Positions 31,753-43,316 are shown, counted from the stretch's first letter. The stretch is 64,000 bases of DNA from Doryteuthis pealeii (GCA_023376005.1 CM042138.1:97970766-98034765); one strand, 5' to 3'. A program made the numbers and translations. The notes: generated by a model not told the origin, from the sequence alone.

Positions 31753-33800
31753 AATGTTGCTACAACATTTTCATTGTAGTCAATCCAAAAAGTGCTCAAT
31801 ATATTTTGTAAAATATAGAGCATATATAGTTGTAGAAAAATTTTTCTCTTTCGGTGTTCAAGGTACGCCTTCTTCAAGAGAACTAAAAAAAATTATAGTA
31901 TAGATACATTTTATATATACTTGTCAGCATAAGAATTATTCTGGTTTGGAATTATTTATTTATATTACTCTTTCTGTCTTCTAATTAGTTTGTATAAACT
32001 TAATTTCTAAGTCTAACCATTCTTTTCTTTTTAAATGACATGTCTCCTTCATTCAGGCAAAAGTCGTTTGTAATTCTATCTCCAACTACCTTTTTTTTTT
32101 CTTTTTTTTTTTTTTTTTTCTTTATTCATTTTGTTTATATCTTATTTGTGTATACTACTGGAGTTAGTTTTCTGGTAAATCTATTTAGCTGTAATTTTTT
32201 TACTTTTTATGGAAGGAGTTAATCTTAAGACATTGAGTTATGGATTTTGTGGCACCATTTCCCAAAACATTTTTTCTACAACTAGTGTGTATGTGAGCAT
32301 ATCTATGTGAGTATGCATGTGTACAGGCATACACATGTGTATGAAGGGTGAGCATATCTGTATGTGTGTAAGAGCATCAGTAGAATATATGTATGCACAA
32401 CCTTCAAAATTCGTTTTGTTTTGTTTTTTTTTCTTTTCCTTGTGGAGCCAAATTGTGACATATGCAATTTTAACCCAAACAACTAATCTGCTCTAAGAGA
32501 ATCTAAACAATGTTAGGTTGAGTCGTTTTGCTGTAAAGAAAACATTTTTTTACAACAGGAAGGTAAAATCAATAGGATCATATTTTCAAATGTAATTTAA
32601 ATAATTCAAGTTCAATTTTTAAACAATGTTCTTCATTATTATTGTTGACTAGTATTTTTTTTATTTATTTATTTTTTTTTTAACCTTAATCATATTAACT
32701 CTTTACCATCTGTATAGTATAACACAGTACTTCATCCTCAGTACAGTTATCTTGTAGATAAAACCAAAGCGTCAATACTATTAAAATATTGATCACATTA
32801 AAGTAAATTATTATAATCATATATTTGCCAATAAAAAGTGAGAAATACTACGGGTAAATATTTGAAATTTGTACAAATTCAATAATAATAAAAATTATTT
32901 TAAACATGAAGGGAGAGGGGTAAAATATCTAAATTGATTTGCCAATAATAAAAAATAAAAACAGCAATGGTGATCATGGCTAAGCAAAAACAGGAGGCCT
33001 GACAATTTTATTGTACAGTGTCCATAAAGTCTATTTGCACTTTAAAGAATTTATAACTTTAAAGTGCACACCGACTTTATGGACACCTATGGTTAATCGA
33101 ATAGATGTAGGCATCATCTATAATGAACCAAGATACTTCATTAACCCTGCATCATAAAAAAAGTAAGAATAAAACTGGCTTAATGTATCAATATTAGACG
33201 TAATAGTAAATTATGAAATTGCCGTGAATAAGTGCTGTCCTGGAAAATTTTTTAAATGTCCTGGAAAATGATTTCCTAAAACAAGTAGGAACCCTGAAGG
33301 AGCTGATGATATGTGTGGTGCTCTACCCCAGATGCTAAAATAATCTCCTTGGTCTAGCGCTAGTGAAAAGGGATAGACTCTCTGACTAATACTGACTTTA
33401 GGCTACTCTGACAACTTTGTTTTTGCATCTAAAAGATAAGTTAACTAAGAATGAAGTGCTATGTAATGCTGTAGAGGAGGAATCACCAAACGTTTTTCAT
33501 GGTGGGCCAGATAACGAGCGTGGGCCACATCATTATTGTAACAAGTCCTAACAAGTGAAAAATTCAGGATCATGTATGTAACAAGTGAAATGCTCACATG
33601 CACGAAATTTTGTAACCTACCTACAGTAGTCAAATCCATGAAGATTTAGCAAACTTAACACATTTAAATTTAAATAGTATCAGAACGTCCCAAGTTCCGT
33701 ACGTTTTAACAAATTCAAGTACCATCGTCAGGCCTGATAAAATGCCTTCACTGGCCGTAGCTTGGTACCCCTGCTGTAGAGGAAGCAATGAGCTGATACT

Positions 33801-33831
<31 letters not shown>

Positions 33832-34132
33832 GTATTATCTGCGTTATTCGGACTATTGTCCCCATCTTCATTGTTATTTGTACAACGTTTCGGCCGATAT
33901 GCCCTCCAGCCTTCTTCAGGTATTTTTTGTCGGACTCAGGAACCTTTTCGAACTCAGGAACTTTCTTGTCGTAATCGGGAGCCATCATGGAACTTTGAAC
34001 CTAACCCTTTTAGTCCATGGGGGTATCCTGTTCTCATTCCGCTAACCATAGCTGGGGTAGGAGTTGTGTTAATTATTTTTTCTAACTGCCTCTACTCTGG
34101 ATTGAACTTGAATTTTTTTGTTTTTATTTCAG

Positions 34133-34412
34133 AAACAAACCTTGCAAATATTTTGATCAAGGGAGAAAGATGTGTCCGTTCAGTGATTCCTGTTTTTATC
34201 TCCATGCCTACCCTGATGGTACCATAGCAACTCCTGACCAACACGTTCGACAGAGACAGCGAGCTGATGCTAATGGCAGAATGTCTACAGTAAATTCTCA
34301 TTCACTCTGGGACTTTATCTTCCAGCGAGAACGGTCTTCACTTTATGATGATGATGATGATCTCTCGTTTTCACCTTTAACCACCGACAGTGATAGTGAA
34401 GATATTTCCTGA
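34133..34412 (+). CDS. MKRN1: Makorin E3 ubiquitin ligase, terminal exon with last CCCH finger
   Basis: The acceptor is tttatttcag. The exon completes a Lys codon from the preceding exon and runs to TGA at 34410-34412. It encodes [16 protein letters not shown] and [13 protein letters not shown], the C-terminal CCCH finger (C-x9-C-x5-C-x3-H as counted here) that makorins carry after the RING. Then comes [14 protein letters not shown], a conserved [10 protein letters not shown] box and a very acidic tail ([14 protein letters not shown]). With 4717-4994, 13070-13278 and one RING-tail exon this gives 291 residues of the C-terminal part. Human makorin-1 is about 480 residues, so roughly 190 residues (including two CCCH fingers) lie upstream. 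Confidence 0.95.
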
Positions 34413-34727
34413 GGACACCTCAGACCTCAGGTGATTTATTTAGAGCTTACCTGAGGAAATATTTTCATTTAACTATCATCTCATCTTAGTTTCTTTCTTT
34501 CTCTCTTAGTATTTTCAGCTGCCCACACTATTACAAACAGCTACCCTTTATAACAAAACTAGTGGTTGTTATTTTTTTTTTTTTTTTTTTTTTTTTTGCC
34601 TACAAATATTTTACTGTCTTTTTTTTTTTTTTTTTTCTTTAAAAATTATATATAATATATATATATATATATATATTAGTTATTGGACAAAAAAATGAAA
34701 AGAAATTAACCATTTTTTTATTGGCTT
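34413..34727. other. Makorin 3' flank and likely 3'-UTR start
   Basis: Immediately after the stop are T runs (34570-34597, 34619-34636) and an (AT)n tract near 34650-34676. No AATAAA close to the stop could be singled out as the polyadenylation signal. Confidence 0.45.
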
Positions 34728-34990
34728 TAGGCACATATAGGAAGTTATTTTCCTTGATTATTGTTGTCAATGTTCCCCTTAGTTCTAGTGAAAAAGTCAT
34801 TGGTGAAGGACTATTCACAAATTAGAATATCAAATTGAGGAAAAGAAAATTCTAAGAAATTTCTTACTTTCTAGAAAATTATAACTTTTTACTACAACTA
34901 AGAACTTTGACAACAATAATCAACACACTTCCTATATGTGTCTAAACTGAAGTTTTCATTAAAATTTGTAGCAATAATAAAAAATGGTTC
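34728..34990. mobile_element. Non-coding element with inverted ends, relative of 12245-12527
   Basis: Ends gcacatataggaagttattt (34730) and cacttcctatatgtgtc (34927-34943) are inverted repeats. The interior shares aaaagaaaattctaag and tactacaactaa with the makorin-intron copy at 12245. The right flank continues the similarity to about 34990. Confidence 0.6.
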
Positions 34991-35636
34991 AGATTTTTAT
35001 ATATTAATTTATTTGTGCTTTCCTTTACAAATAATGTTCTCCCTACCATTAATGGTGTCCTTAATCTTTACCATTATTTGCTAAACGCTTGGAAAGAAAC
35101 TTCCTAAATACAATCACTCTGGTTTTCAATTCTTTTATACCATACTTTCTCACTGCCAGTGAAATCAAGAAAAGACTCTATTTGCACTCCTTTTAAAGAA
35201 ACAATTCTCAGGTTAGGTTAGGTTTTTTTTTTTTTTTTAAGGCTAAATTGAAATCAGTTACCCCCCCCCCCTAATTTTTTTTCTTTCTTTCTCTCTCTAC
35301 TCCTCCTTTTATGTTGGATACGAATTCATATCTTTGCCTTGGTATTATTTCTCCTCTGCATATCAACAACTGAATGCAATAACTTAATTGCCCCTTGCAT
35401 TAATGCTTGAAGTAATAGGAACACCTATGGGAAGGGGTAACTTCTAATTAGATTCTAGTAAAATTTATGTGTGCATGCATTTCTAATCAATCTCTCATAT
35501 TATTTGAACAAGTTATTCATTACTAACAACAAAAGGTTAGTCACCTTTACTAATCTAATTCAACTTCACAAACCTCTTGGCATTTATCAACTTCTATTAT
35601 CTGTGCATTAAACTTTCAATCATTGAACACTTAAGG
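34991..35636. other. Intergenic, no gene seen
   Basis: Unassigned. It has a T run (35222-35238) and a C run (35262-35271). Confidence 0.45.
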
Positions 35637-35883
35637 GTCCGGTTTAGCTCAGTTGGTAGAGCGTCCACCTTGGAATTGCAAGGTTCTAGGTCCAATACTG
35701 GTTCTCGCCAATGAGTAGCACAGCTTGGGTAATCTGTTTGGTGTGGTAAAGTGAGGAGCTGATGGTAAGTGTGGTGTCCTATCTCACACAAAAAATAATC
35801 TCCTTGGTCTAGTGCTAGCAAAATGGGGATAGACTCCCTCACTGTCCGGCTGATAATGATAATAGGTCACTCTACCAACTTTA
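35637..35883 (+). mobile_element. tRNA-derived SINE, family B, near full length
   Basis: The head is gtccggtttagctcagttgg tagagc with gttctaggtccaatac as the B-box region. The body is ctgatggtaagtgtgg, aaataatctccttggtctag and gggatagactccctcactg. This is the best copy of the family in the window. Confidence 0.85.
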
Positions 35884-36195
35884 CTACTAATTACATTTTG
35901 TAGCATTAAAAGCTTTGTCATTCAGCCAGTATTCTTTATTACTTGTAATGAAGATATCTGATTTCTGCCTCATTCCTATGGGATACAAAGCTCAAAGCAC
36001 TCGAATACTTGCCCTGGTGACTTAAACCTTACTTCATACATGAAGTATCTATATCGTATCTCTGCAGTAGAAAAACTTGTCCTTTGAAATTCTGTGAATA
36101 TTATCTCTGAGAAACAGGTCTTATATGATGCCATTGAAAATTTGACCAGGGCAGTTTCCAGGTTTCCATTTCATTTATATATAAATATATACACA
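35884..36195. other. Intergenic, no gene seen
   Basis: Unassigned AT-rich sequence. Confidence 0.45.
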
Positions 36196-36197
36196 TA

Positions 36198-36378
36198 CAC
36201 AAGGGTCGGCTGAAAAGTTCATAGGCTGACCTTGATATGCTTATGGAATGTAGTTCCCCTTGCAGTACGCAACATTTCTTCCATCAATGTTGCAGTGCTT
36301 GGATCCCATTGGTTAAAAAAAAAAAAAAATCAACAGCAGGTATGACATCATGATATGAACGTTTCAACCCACCCTTGT
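36198..36378. mobile_element. mariner-type MITE, about 180 bp
   Basis: The left end is acaagggtcggctgaaaag then ttcat. The right end is the reverse of acaagggtgggttgaaac then gttcat. These resemble mariner inverted ends. The inside (gacatcatgatatgaac, atttcttccatcaatgttgc) has no transposase reading frame. Confidence 0.65.
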
Positions 36379-36729
36379 ATGCAAAGAAGCATAATTTACT
36401 TGAGAGATTTAATTCAAGTGTCTGTCCAAACCAACAGCTTCTCTGAGTGACAATTTTTTTAAAAAGCTAATCAGCCTACATTAACAAATAAATACTGTAG
36501 TGTTATCATTTCGGACTGTTAATCAGAGGAGATACGCAGACAAGCTTGCTTTTAAATTACAAATTACCAGGTTGTAATTTAATGCATAGGAAAATATTCA
36601 GTGGAGGTTTGGCTGGACTTTGAAATTTTGGTGTTTGTAAAAAATAGGCTTGTCTTGGGTTCAAGCCTCAAATCAACCAACTTTGTCTTTGGCAAACGTT
36701 TTACACTCCACTGAGACCTTACTGATAAT

Positions 36730-36762
36730 ATGCTTTTTCTTTTTTCTTTTTCTTTTTTTTTC

Positions 36763-36790
<28 letters not shown>
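36730..36790 (+). repeat. Poly-T tract
   Basis: A long T/C-rich homopolymer tract. Another lies at 37121-37152. Open frames across them are composition artefacts. Confidence 0.85.
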
Positions 36791-36794
<4 letters not shown>

Positions 36795-36873
36795 ATAAAA
36801 ACCCAGTACAAATTGTAATAAAAGTTGTGCATATCTTTATTGGCATAATGTGGAATTTAGACAAGCCTCACCA

Positions 36874-37076
36874 TGCCTATGGTCAAGTCATGTTGGAAGC
36901 ACCAGTTCCTGCTAGATCACTGAAGTTAAGCAGCAATGAGCCTGTTCAATACTTAGATGGGTGACCATTTAAGCTACAGCATGTGCTGTAAGAAACTCAA
37001 TATCAAAATGACTTGATTTGGCATTAAATAACCTGAAAAGTGTTGATATGCCACAAAACAAAACGACCAACAAATC
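36874..37076 (+). mobile_element. 5S rRNA-derived SINE
   Basis: The head from about 36874 to 36973 follows 5S rRNA order: gcctatggtcaagtcatg, ttggaagcaccagttcc, tgctagatcactgaagttaa, gcagcaatgagcc, gttcaatacttagatgggtg acca. The tail is gatttggcattaaataacc, then tgatatgccacaaaa. The tail is shared with the family at 6830 and 16605 in diverged form, so heads of different origin use a common 3' module. It is too diverged for a functional 5S gene. Confidence 0.8.
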
Positions 37077-37119
37077 CTTTCTATTGATGCCAATATTATT
37101 GGTTTACTTTCTTTTCTTT

Positions 37120-37155
<36 letters not shown>

Positions 37156-37862
37156 CTCATGCAACATACAATTAATGGCAAAAATTACTTTTTGAACAGG
37201 TGAATGATGAATCTTTATTTTTTTTCTAAGCCTTTTTTGAAGTTCCTAAGAAACCTAATCTACTGACGTAATTTTAGTATCTACCTGCATAAAAGGATGG
37301 AAATTCTAATCAATCCTTCTCTACTCCATATTTTTCATCCTTAACTTTTTTTTTTTTCTTTTTTTCTTTTTTCCATTTTTGACATCCACAAAAATCCTCC
37401 AGTGTGTGGGCAGCTCTCGGTTCTTCCTTACTGCTAAATTTGTAGTAATGATTGTTGGTTCTGTTTAGAGCTTGAGAACAGACATTTTGGACATCACACA
37501 AGTCTTTCAAATGTGGTCAGTTGCGTATTTGGAGAAAAAATTGAAAAATCTGCCACATCTGCCAATAATTATTTGCTCTGACGATTGAAAAAGGAATAAT
37601 TTAATCCGCTATATCCGAGCAGGGTCACACACGGTTGTAGTTTACATGCTCTTGACAGTTTTTTTTCTTTTTTTTCTCTTTTTTTTACTTTGGGCAGGGG
37701 CATGTATAAATGTTTTTTCATATTGTAAAACAACATGCACACAGTTTTAAGCTTGATCAGCCAAAATTCCGATTTCTGACTAAAAAAATAAGTTTTAAAA
37801 ATTTTACCACAAGGCTGTGTAAAACGAGCACTGAGTAAGTTTCTAAGGTAGAAAAAAAAAAT

Positions 37863-37904
<42 letters not shown>

Positions 37905-38690
37905 TTTTTAGACTTATTTTTAGTTGTTCTTTACTGTGATTATTTTCTGCAGCAGTGTGATGGAAAGTTAATTTTGAAAGTTCTTTCAACAATATGAAGA
38001 CATTTAAGCACCGTTTCTTGTCCTCTCTAAATGCCCTTATACTCTTAATTTTTCTTTATGAATTTCTTGGTATCAATAAAAGGGGCTTTATTTAATTTAT
38101 TCTCTAATATCTTTGGAAAAAAATATTTACTTTAAGCACCTGTATGCCTGTATACTAGACTGCTGCAATAAGTTAAAAGAATATATTTAATATCTGCAGA
38201 CAAAAATCAGATAATTTGGAAAGTATTTGAACATTTTAATTTAAGAAACCTTCTTTTTTTTTTTTTTTTTAATCTCCTTTATTAATCTGGTTTGAATTTA
38301 AACAAATTAACTTTTAGATTTGTCTTTATAATAACCGATTTTAAAATTGTCTTTATTTTTGACTGTTCAATACCAACCACCAACTCAGAAATTTTTATAA
38401 TAATTGTCTTTCACTTTGTGTCCTGCCTTGAAGGAAATTGTTACAAAAGTGTGGGGGGGGAGAAAATTTTTTCTTAAGATTGTTATCAATGAAAAAAATT
38501 TATAAATAAAGAGAAAAAAATATAATATATATATATAAAAACAATTTCTGTATTGTTTTTTTTTTTTTTTTTTCTTCAGTCTTTCATGTGTTTCTTGTAG
38601 TTTAATTTTTTACTGAAATGGCACAAATTTAAAAGTTTAATTTTTTGCACAGAAAAAGAAATATTTCATCTGCTGAATACTTTTTGCCAT
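37077..38690. other. Intergenic, no gene seen
   Basis: A 1.6 kb AT-rich stretch with T runs (37121-37152, 37344-37370, 37863-37901, 38252-38269, 38555-38573). I see no coding homology and no clear repeat. Confidence 0.5.
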
Positions 38691-38696
38691 TACCTC

Positions 38697-39146
38697 AACT
38701 AGCATGAATATGTGCCCTCTGGGCATAAGTATATAATGTAATGAAATGAAATTAGAAAAACTAACAATTAAATAAGAATGCATATAAAAAGATTACTTAT
38801 TTTTGATTTCTATATAAAACCATTCATAGGATTAATTTTGATACATTGGTGAATAAAACAAAATTAGATCAATAATTCCAAGTAATTATTAACCACACCA
38901 TATATTATGTAAACCTTTATTTCTTAGTGATATATAAGACACAATGCAGGATTTTAAACACACTAATAACATGGGCTGTTTTGAGGCAAATCTAACTCAG
39001 AATTTCATGAAGACATTTATTAATGATTTTGACACACACACACACACATCTCAATTACTCATTAATAAACTTACACAATTCCTGAGGGTATTGTGACGTA
39101 AGCAATGACATAGTTTCGATTAGACACTGACATCTCCATTATAAGA
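38697..39146 (+). mobile_element. Diverged relative of the 602-bp insertion at 31151
   Basis: Starts near agcatgaatatgtgccctc and tgggcataagtatataatg. It ends near attgtgacgtaagcaatg, tagtttcgattag and catctccattataa. The middle has drifted and contains (CA)n at 39032-39048. Confidence 0.55.
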
Positions 39147-39527
39147 TGATGTCATTATATTCATTGATGCCATTACTCGGAGCTTTTCGAAATATTTAAT
39201 ATGTTGGTACAAAAAGAAAATGAGATTTACATTTTTATTTTTGACAAAATTAAAACTAAATTGAATCTGTAGTAATCATAAATACTTGTCTTTTATCTTC
39301 ATAAAAAAAATATTTTAAAAATATATTTTGCCATCTTCTCTCTCTCAATATGTTGGCGTTTTATATTTGGATCCATTTTATATTTTAATTTCAAGACATT
39401 AATTTTTTTATTTTTTTTTTTTTTAATTCCCTTCTCATTGTAAATTACCCTATCAAACTCTGAAAAGGTATTAAAGCCTAAAATTCTTTGGAAAAACTGC
39501 TATTTCATCAATAAAAGCAGACACGTA
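39147..39527. other. Intergenic, no gene seen
   Basis: Unassigned. The last two bases (TA, 39526-39527) are the left target-site copy of the Tc1-like element. Confidence 0.5.
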
Positions 39528-39669
39528 CAGTTGGTATCAAAATTAGTTTCCCCTTTTTAATAGTTCTTTACAAGATAATTATGCACACACAGAAAGGTAG
39601 TTTTTCTCTATTCTTCCTAGCATCTAGTTCCTCGAAATTTGAAGAATTTATCTCTACTACTTCTTCCCC

Positions 39670-40160
39670 CCCCCCTCAAATCGGCCCATACATTTTCTAT
39701 TGTGTTTAGACCAGGACATTGTGTGGTGTACACCAATACTTTAATTTTGTCATCTAAGTATTTTGTAACAATTTATGCTGTGCTTTGAGTCCATTAATGC
39801 CCCAATGACAGCTTTTGTGCACTTAGTTTTATATTATTTTTTAATACCCAAATACCACTCTTTATTTATAATGCCCTGTACTCTCACTATTTCTCCTGGT
39901 CTAGAAGCAGCAAAATATCGCCAAAGCATAATACTCCAGCCATCATACTTACTTGTAGGAAGGGTATATTTGGTTTGTTCATTCAATTTCCACCATACAT
40001 ACCCTTTCATGTGACCAAATAATTCTAGTTTGATCTCATCTGATTATAAAATTGTTCCAGTTCTCGTTCCATGTTCTAAATGGCTTCTAGCCTAAGCTAA
40101 TCTGCTTGTTTAGGGGTTTATCCTAAAGCAAGGGAGTTTTCCTTGGATGACAAGTTCTGT
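39670..40160 (-). pseudogene. Tc1/mariner-superfamily transposase relic
   Basis: On the minus strand: KPLNKQISLG, EHGTRTG, then SDEIKLELFGHMKGYVWWKL, then NEQTKYTLPTSKYDGWSIML, RYFAASRPGEIVRVQG, a damaged segment, DDKIKVLVYTTQCPGLNTIE and NVWADLR. These correspond to the FSDE, YVWR-P, GGGSVMVWG-like and SPDLNPIENLWADLK blocks of Tc1 transposases. The damage includes several stops and frameshifts, so it is not functional. Confidence 0.8.
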
Positions 40161-40252
40161 TGACTGTTCTTTGAGCCACTTCTTCACTACAGATTTCACT
40201 TCCTCGTCACTGGAATAATGTTTGCCTCTCAAACCCTCTTTCATGGGGCTGA
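40160..40252 (-). pseudogene. mariner transposase C-terminal fragment, reverse
   Basis: The minus strand reads GLRGKHYSSDEEVKSVVKKW, then LKEQ, the mariner block that precedes the final residues of the transposase. It is the mirror of the + strand fragment starting at 40262, with which it forms an inverted repeat. Confidence 0.7.
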
Positions 40253-40261
40253 AGAAATGGT

Positions 40262-40470
40262 GATTATTCCAGTGATGAGGAAGTGAAATCTATAGTGAAG
40301 AAGTGGCTCAAAGAACAGTGAAAAGAATTTTATGGGGCAGGGATACATGCTCTCATTTGAAGGTGGAACATTGCTATTGAGAGAAATGGCGACTGTGGAG
40401 AAGTAGGGATGTGATCCAAAGGACCAGCTTTATTTTGATATATTATACCTGTCCTAAACAAAATGGCATT
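40262..40470 (+). pseudogene. mariner transposase C-terminal fragment, forward
   Basis: The + strand reads SSDEEVKSIVKKWLKEQ, then KEFYGAGIHALI, then RWNIAIERNGDCGEV, with stops where Asp and Val are expected. It continues into ggaccagctttattttgat and a cctcgt end. This is a clear end of a mariner transposase in opposite orientation to 40160-40252. Confidence 0.75.
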
Positions 40471-41483
40471 ACGTTTTTTTACTCACCCTCGTAATTTTTG
40501 ATAATTGTCGATCTTGTCAAGTTCAGCTATCTTCACCATGGTTGCCAAACAAATGAATTACTGTAGTACATGACACTTCACATATTGTATTTTTTTTTTT
40601 TTTTTTTTTTTTTAGAATGTTATGTTACATATAAATAAAATACGGAGCACTGAATGAAAGATGCAAAACCTGAACATTGGTGATTAACAAGGTTTTATTT
40701 AATGCAGGGTAGAGAAATGCTTCTACCCTAAAAACAGTAACTGGAGCTCGATGTGTAACTAGCTATCTCGTATACCAATCCATGTGTGTCATGGCTGAAG
40801 CCCCATTTCCTTTCCTAGTTCCCACAATGCACCTATCATTGGAGGTAAATATCTCCTACTCATAAAGGGGAGTAACTCTACATATTTCATTAGGATTGAT
40901 TCTATTTCCTTTTCAAAGGGTGTTTGAATTAAATGTCAAATTTTAAGAAAAAAAATTACAATTACCATAATTACCACGGATCAGTTTGCCATATATTTCC
41001 TGGATCGCGTCACATTTCTCTTGGGATATATTGGGGCCCTCCTGTTTACACTTAGGTTTATGGCTGGATTGTTTAAATAACTTATGGTTTAAAAATAAAT
41101 TCACATTTTTTTTTTTTTTTTTTTTTTACCAAAATGTTTTTATATAAAAATTTAAAAAAACATTCCAGTTCCCGACGTGAGTGTTTCTTGGATTTCTTGT
41201 GTCAGCCATCTTTTCCCTTTTCTCATTCATATAACTGTGCTCAGAAGCAGACAAATGTTCTGTACAATGCCTTCTATTGTTTTTATTTTATTTAGATTGC
41301 ATTGTATTAACATTATATTGTCGAAACATGCATGCAAATACTATATATTTCATCCATTCAACTATATTGTTTTGTCTATTTCTTCAACAATTGTCAGATC
41401 TAATTCCATTTTTGACACAATTACCATAAAGTAAACTTATTTCCTAAATAATTTTGGACACCAAATTTTAGAATAAATCTATA

Positions 41484-41697
41484 GGGGCCCGGGTTTAGCT
41501 AAGTGAGTAGAGAACCCACCTAGGAATTGTAAGATTTCAGATTCGATACCAGTCCAACTCAACACATGAGTAGCACAGATTGGGTAAAGTGGCGACCTGA
41601 CGGTAGGTGTGGCGCTCCACTTCAACAGGAAAACAATCTCCCTAGTCTAGCACTAACTAGTGAAAAGGAAATATCGATAATAGGCCACTCTGCATTG
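41484..41697 (+). mobile_element. tRNA-derived SINE, family B
   Basis: The head is gggtttagctaagtgagtag. The B-box region is tttcagattcgatacc. The body is ctgacggtaggtgtggcgct, acaatctccctagtctag. It is inside the Tc1-like element. At 41698-41784 it is followed by a reversed family-A fragment (accaacctctgcacgagcag), so two SINEs abut tail to tail. Confidence 0.75.
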
Positions 41698-41879
41698 CTA
41701 TGTATTTACCAACCTCTGCACGAGCAGGATGTGACACAAGGTCAATTTTTAAGCAGGGTATAACCGGTTTGAATTTAGATCAAAACTTCTTTAAAAAAAT
41801 TCATAAATTATTCAAAGATAAGATATGGGTTTTTTTTTTTTTTTTTTTTTTTTTTGTTTTTTTTTTTTCTTAAATGTAA

Positions 41880-42215
41880 ACTGCATTTTTGGAATTGATT
41901 TACAGCAAAAATCATTTAAGTCTCCCAAACATGTTTTGAGGCCAGTCAAACAGTGCACGGTCATCAAATTTTTGGTGACTGATAAGTGCAAACCATGTGA
42001 AATTTGGAGAAGCATGTTTTAGTCAAAAAAGTGTTTATAAGTTGGTTAAACATGGGTTTTGCACTATGAGTGAGTGGAAACACACTAACTCTCCAGTAAA
42101 GAAAAAGTTCCAGGTACATCAGTCAGGTCATGCAGAGAGTCTTCTGGGACATGAAAGGAGCGATCACTTGATTTCCTTGAAGATGTAATTATAAACAGTA
42201 TTTCCTATTGCCAAG
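41880..42215 (+). pseudogene. mariner-like N-terminal (HTH) relic
   Basis: The + strand reads KQCTVIKFLVTDKCKPCEIW RSMF, then QKSVYKLVKHGFCTMSEWKH, then a degraded segment and SDHLISLKM. IKFLVxxxxxPxEI and VYxxxxxF are the helix-turn-helix signature at the start of mariner transposases. A T/T-C tract (41829-41870) precedes it. Confidence 0.5.
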
Positions 42216-42436
42216 TCCTGAGGTAAAATTCACATTATTTATTGAATGACCCTCGTATATACAAATATTTAGTAGGGGAAAATAATTCCGATACCAACTG
42301 TACATTAAATAATTTATTTTTTTTATTAATTTTGATTTGTATTTTTTTTTTAGTTACCCTGCTTCTTCATAGGTCCAATTACAAAGATAAAATTGCAAGC
42401 CCAAATAATTCACAGTAAATAACAGGTTTATTTTAA

Positions 42437-42925
42437 TAACTAGCTTAAAAGCCGCACCATCAAACGGCAATAACTACCTTCTGCAGAGGGCTCTTGATTG
42501 GGCCTTTGGTCCAATATTAACACATCATGTATTGAGTACATATTAAATATTATTAAACTAGAACAATATTTATCTAAGAATGATATAATTTAACATACAA
42601 AAATGTTACAAAAAAAAAATCACACAAAAATCTGTCAGCACATTTTAATTCAGTCCAAGGTTCATGACAAAAATGCCGCCACTCTGACTCTTTGACCTAC
42701 TAAATAACTCTTCACTCTACCCTTTAACTTTGAATATGATTTTTTCCTCTTCTGAAAGGAGAGGGAATATTTAATTTCATATACCTAGCAGCTTAAAACC
42801 CACTCTATTGGGCGGCAATTAAGCTAGCTCCTGCAGAGGCTCTTGATTGAGCTTTTGGTCCTACAATAACACTTCATACATTGAGTACATATCAAATTTT
42901 ATTAAACTTGAATAATATTTTTCAA
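42437..42925. repeat. Local repeat pair, about 140 bp, at 42437-42578 and 42782-42925
   Basis: Shared blocks: gcttaaaagccgcacc / gcttaaaacccactct, gcggcaat, ctgcagaggctcttgattg, tttggtcc, acattgagtacatat, attattaaac. Identity is about 80%. Both copies have a small stem around ctcttgattg. Confidence 0.65.
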
Positions 42926-43310
42926 ACAAAATTTCATCTTAATTTAAAAACAATTTGATGTACATAGGTTCTTCCTTTCCATACAAACAATTATTTCTAT
43001 TTCATGGGTGACTTTCACTTGATTTTGCAATTAATTTTGATTATTCCTGCAATTTATAAAAATTGTTATTGTACAAAAATTTGTTGTAAAAAAAAAAAAA
43101 AAAAAAAATCACTAATTAAAACTTGAGAATCCAAAATTTCAGCATTGTGAGACCGGATTTGGCCAGGAATGTTTTTAATTTGTTCAGTAAACCTGATTCA
43201 AAAATAGTATGTTTGGCTCTGAGTAAAGTTGAAAAAAGTGACACACTGAAATTTGTATTTATTATTACAGATAATAATTTACCAGAGGTTAGTTAACAAG
43301 AAAATATACA

Positions 43311-43316
43311 TTTATT
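43311..43316 (-). promoter_or_regulatory. Candidate polyadenylation signal AATAAA for TMEM70
   Basis: On the minus strand, AATAAA begins 14 bases after the TAG stop of the gene at 43330. No better AATAAA lies closer to the stop. A very short 3' UTR would follow if it is used. Confidence 0.4.

Larger units (their letters stand above)
26417..33954 (+). repeat. Segmental duplication, copy 2 (carries the second makorin exon)
   Basis: About 7.54 kb repeating 17541-24494 in the same order: fold-back element (26508-26790), SINE A reverse (26968-27252), pseudogene (27834-29182), SINE fragment, hAT MITE, makorin exon (30877-30987), hairpin MITE (33018-33087), SINE B fragment and hAT MITE (33485-33780). 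It differs by scattered single-base changes and short indels and by a 602-base insertion at 31151-31752. Confidence 0.93.
39528..42300. mobile_element. Tc1-like element with nested insertions
   Basis: The left end cagttggtatcaaaatta with gtttcccc and the right end reading inward as cagttggtatcggaatta with ttttcccc are inverted repeats flanked by TA on both sides (39526-39527, 42301-42302). Between them lie a minus-strand Tc1 transposase relic next to the left end, two mariner fragments head to head, a SINE B and a mariner HTH relic. At 2.77 kb it is much longer than a plain Tc1 element (about 1.6 kb), consistent with later insertions. Confidence 0.75.

Noticed and set aside
33742..34227. 161-residue open frame overlapping the last makorin exon
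   Set aside because: Wrong frame and crosses a poly-T intron tract. The makorin frame with TGA at 34412 is the real one.
36874..36973. Functional 5S rRNA gene
   Set aside because: Many substitutions compared with 5S and a SINE tail attached.
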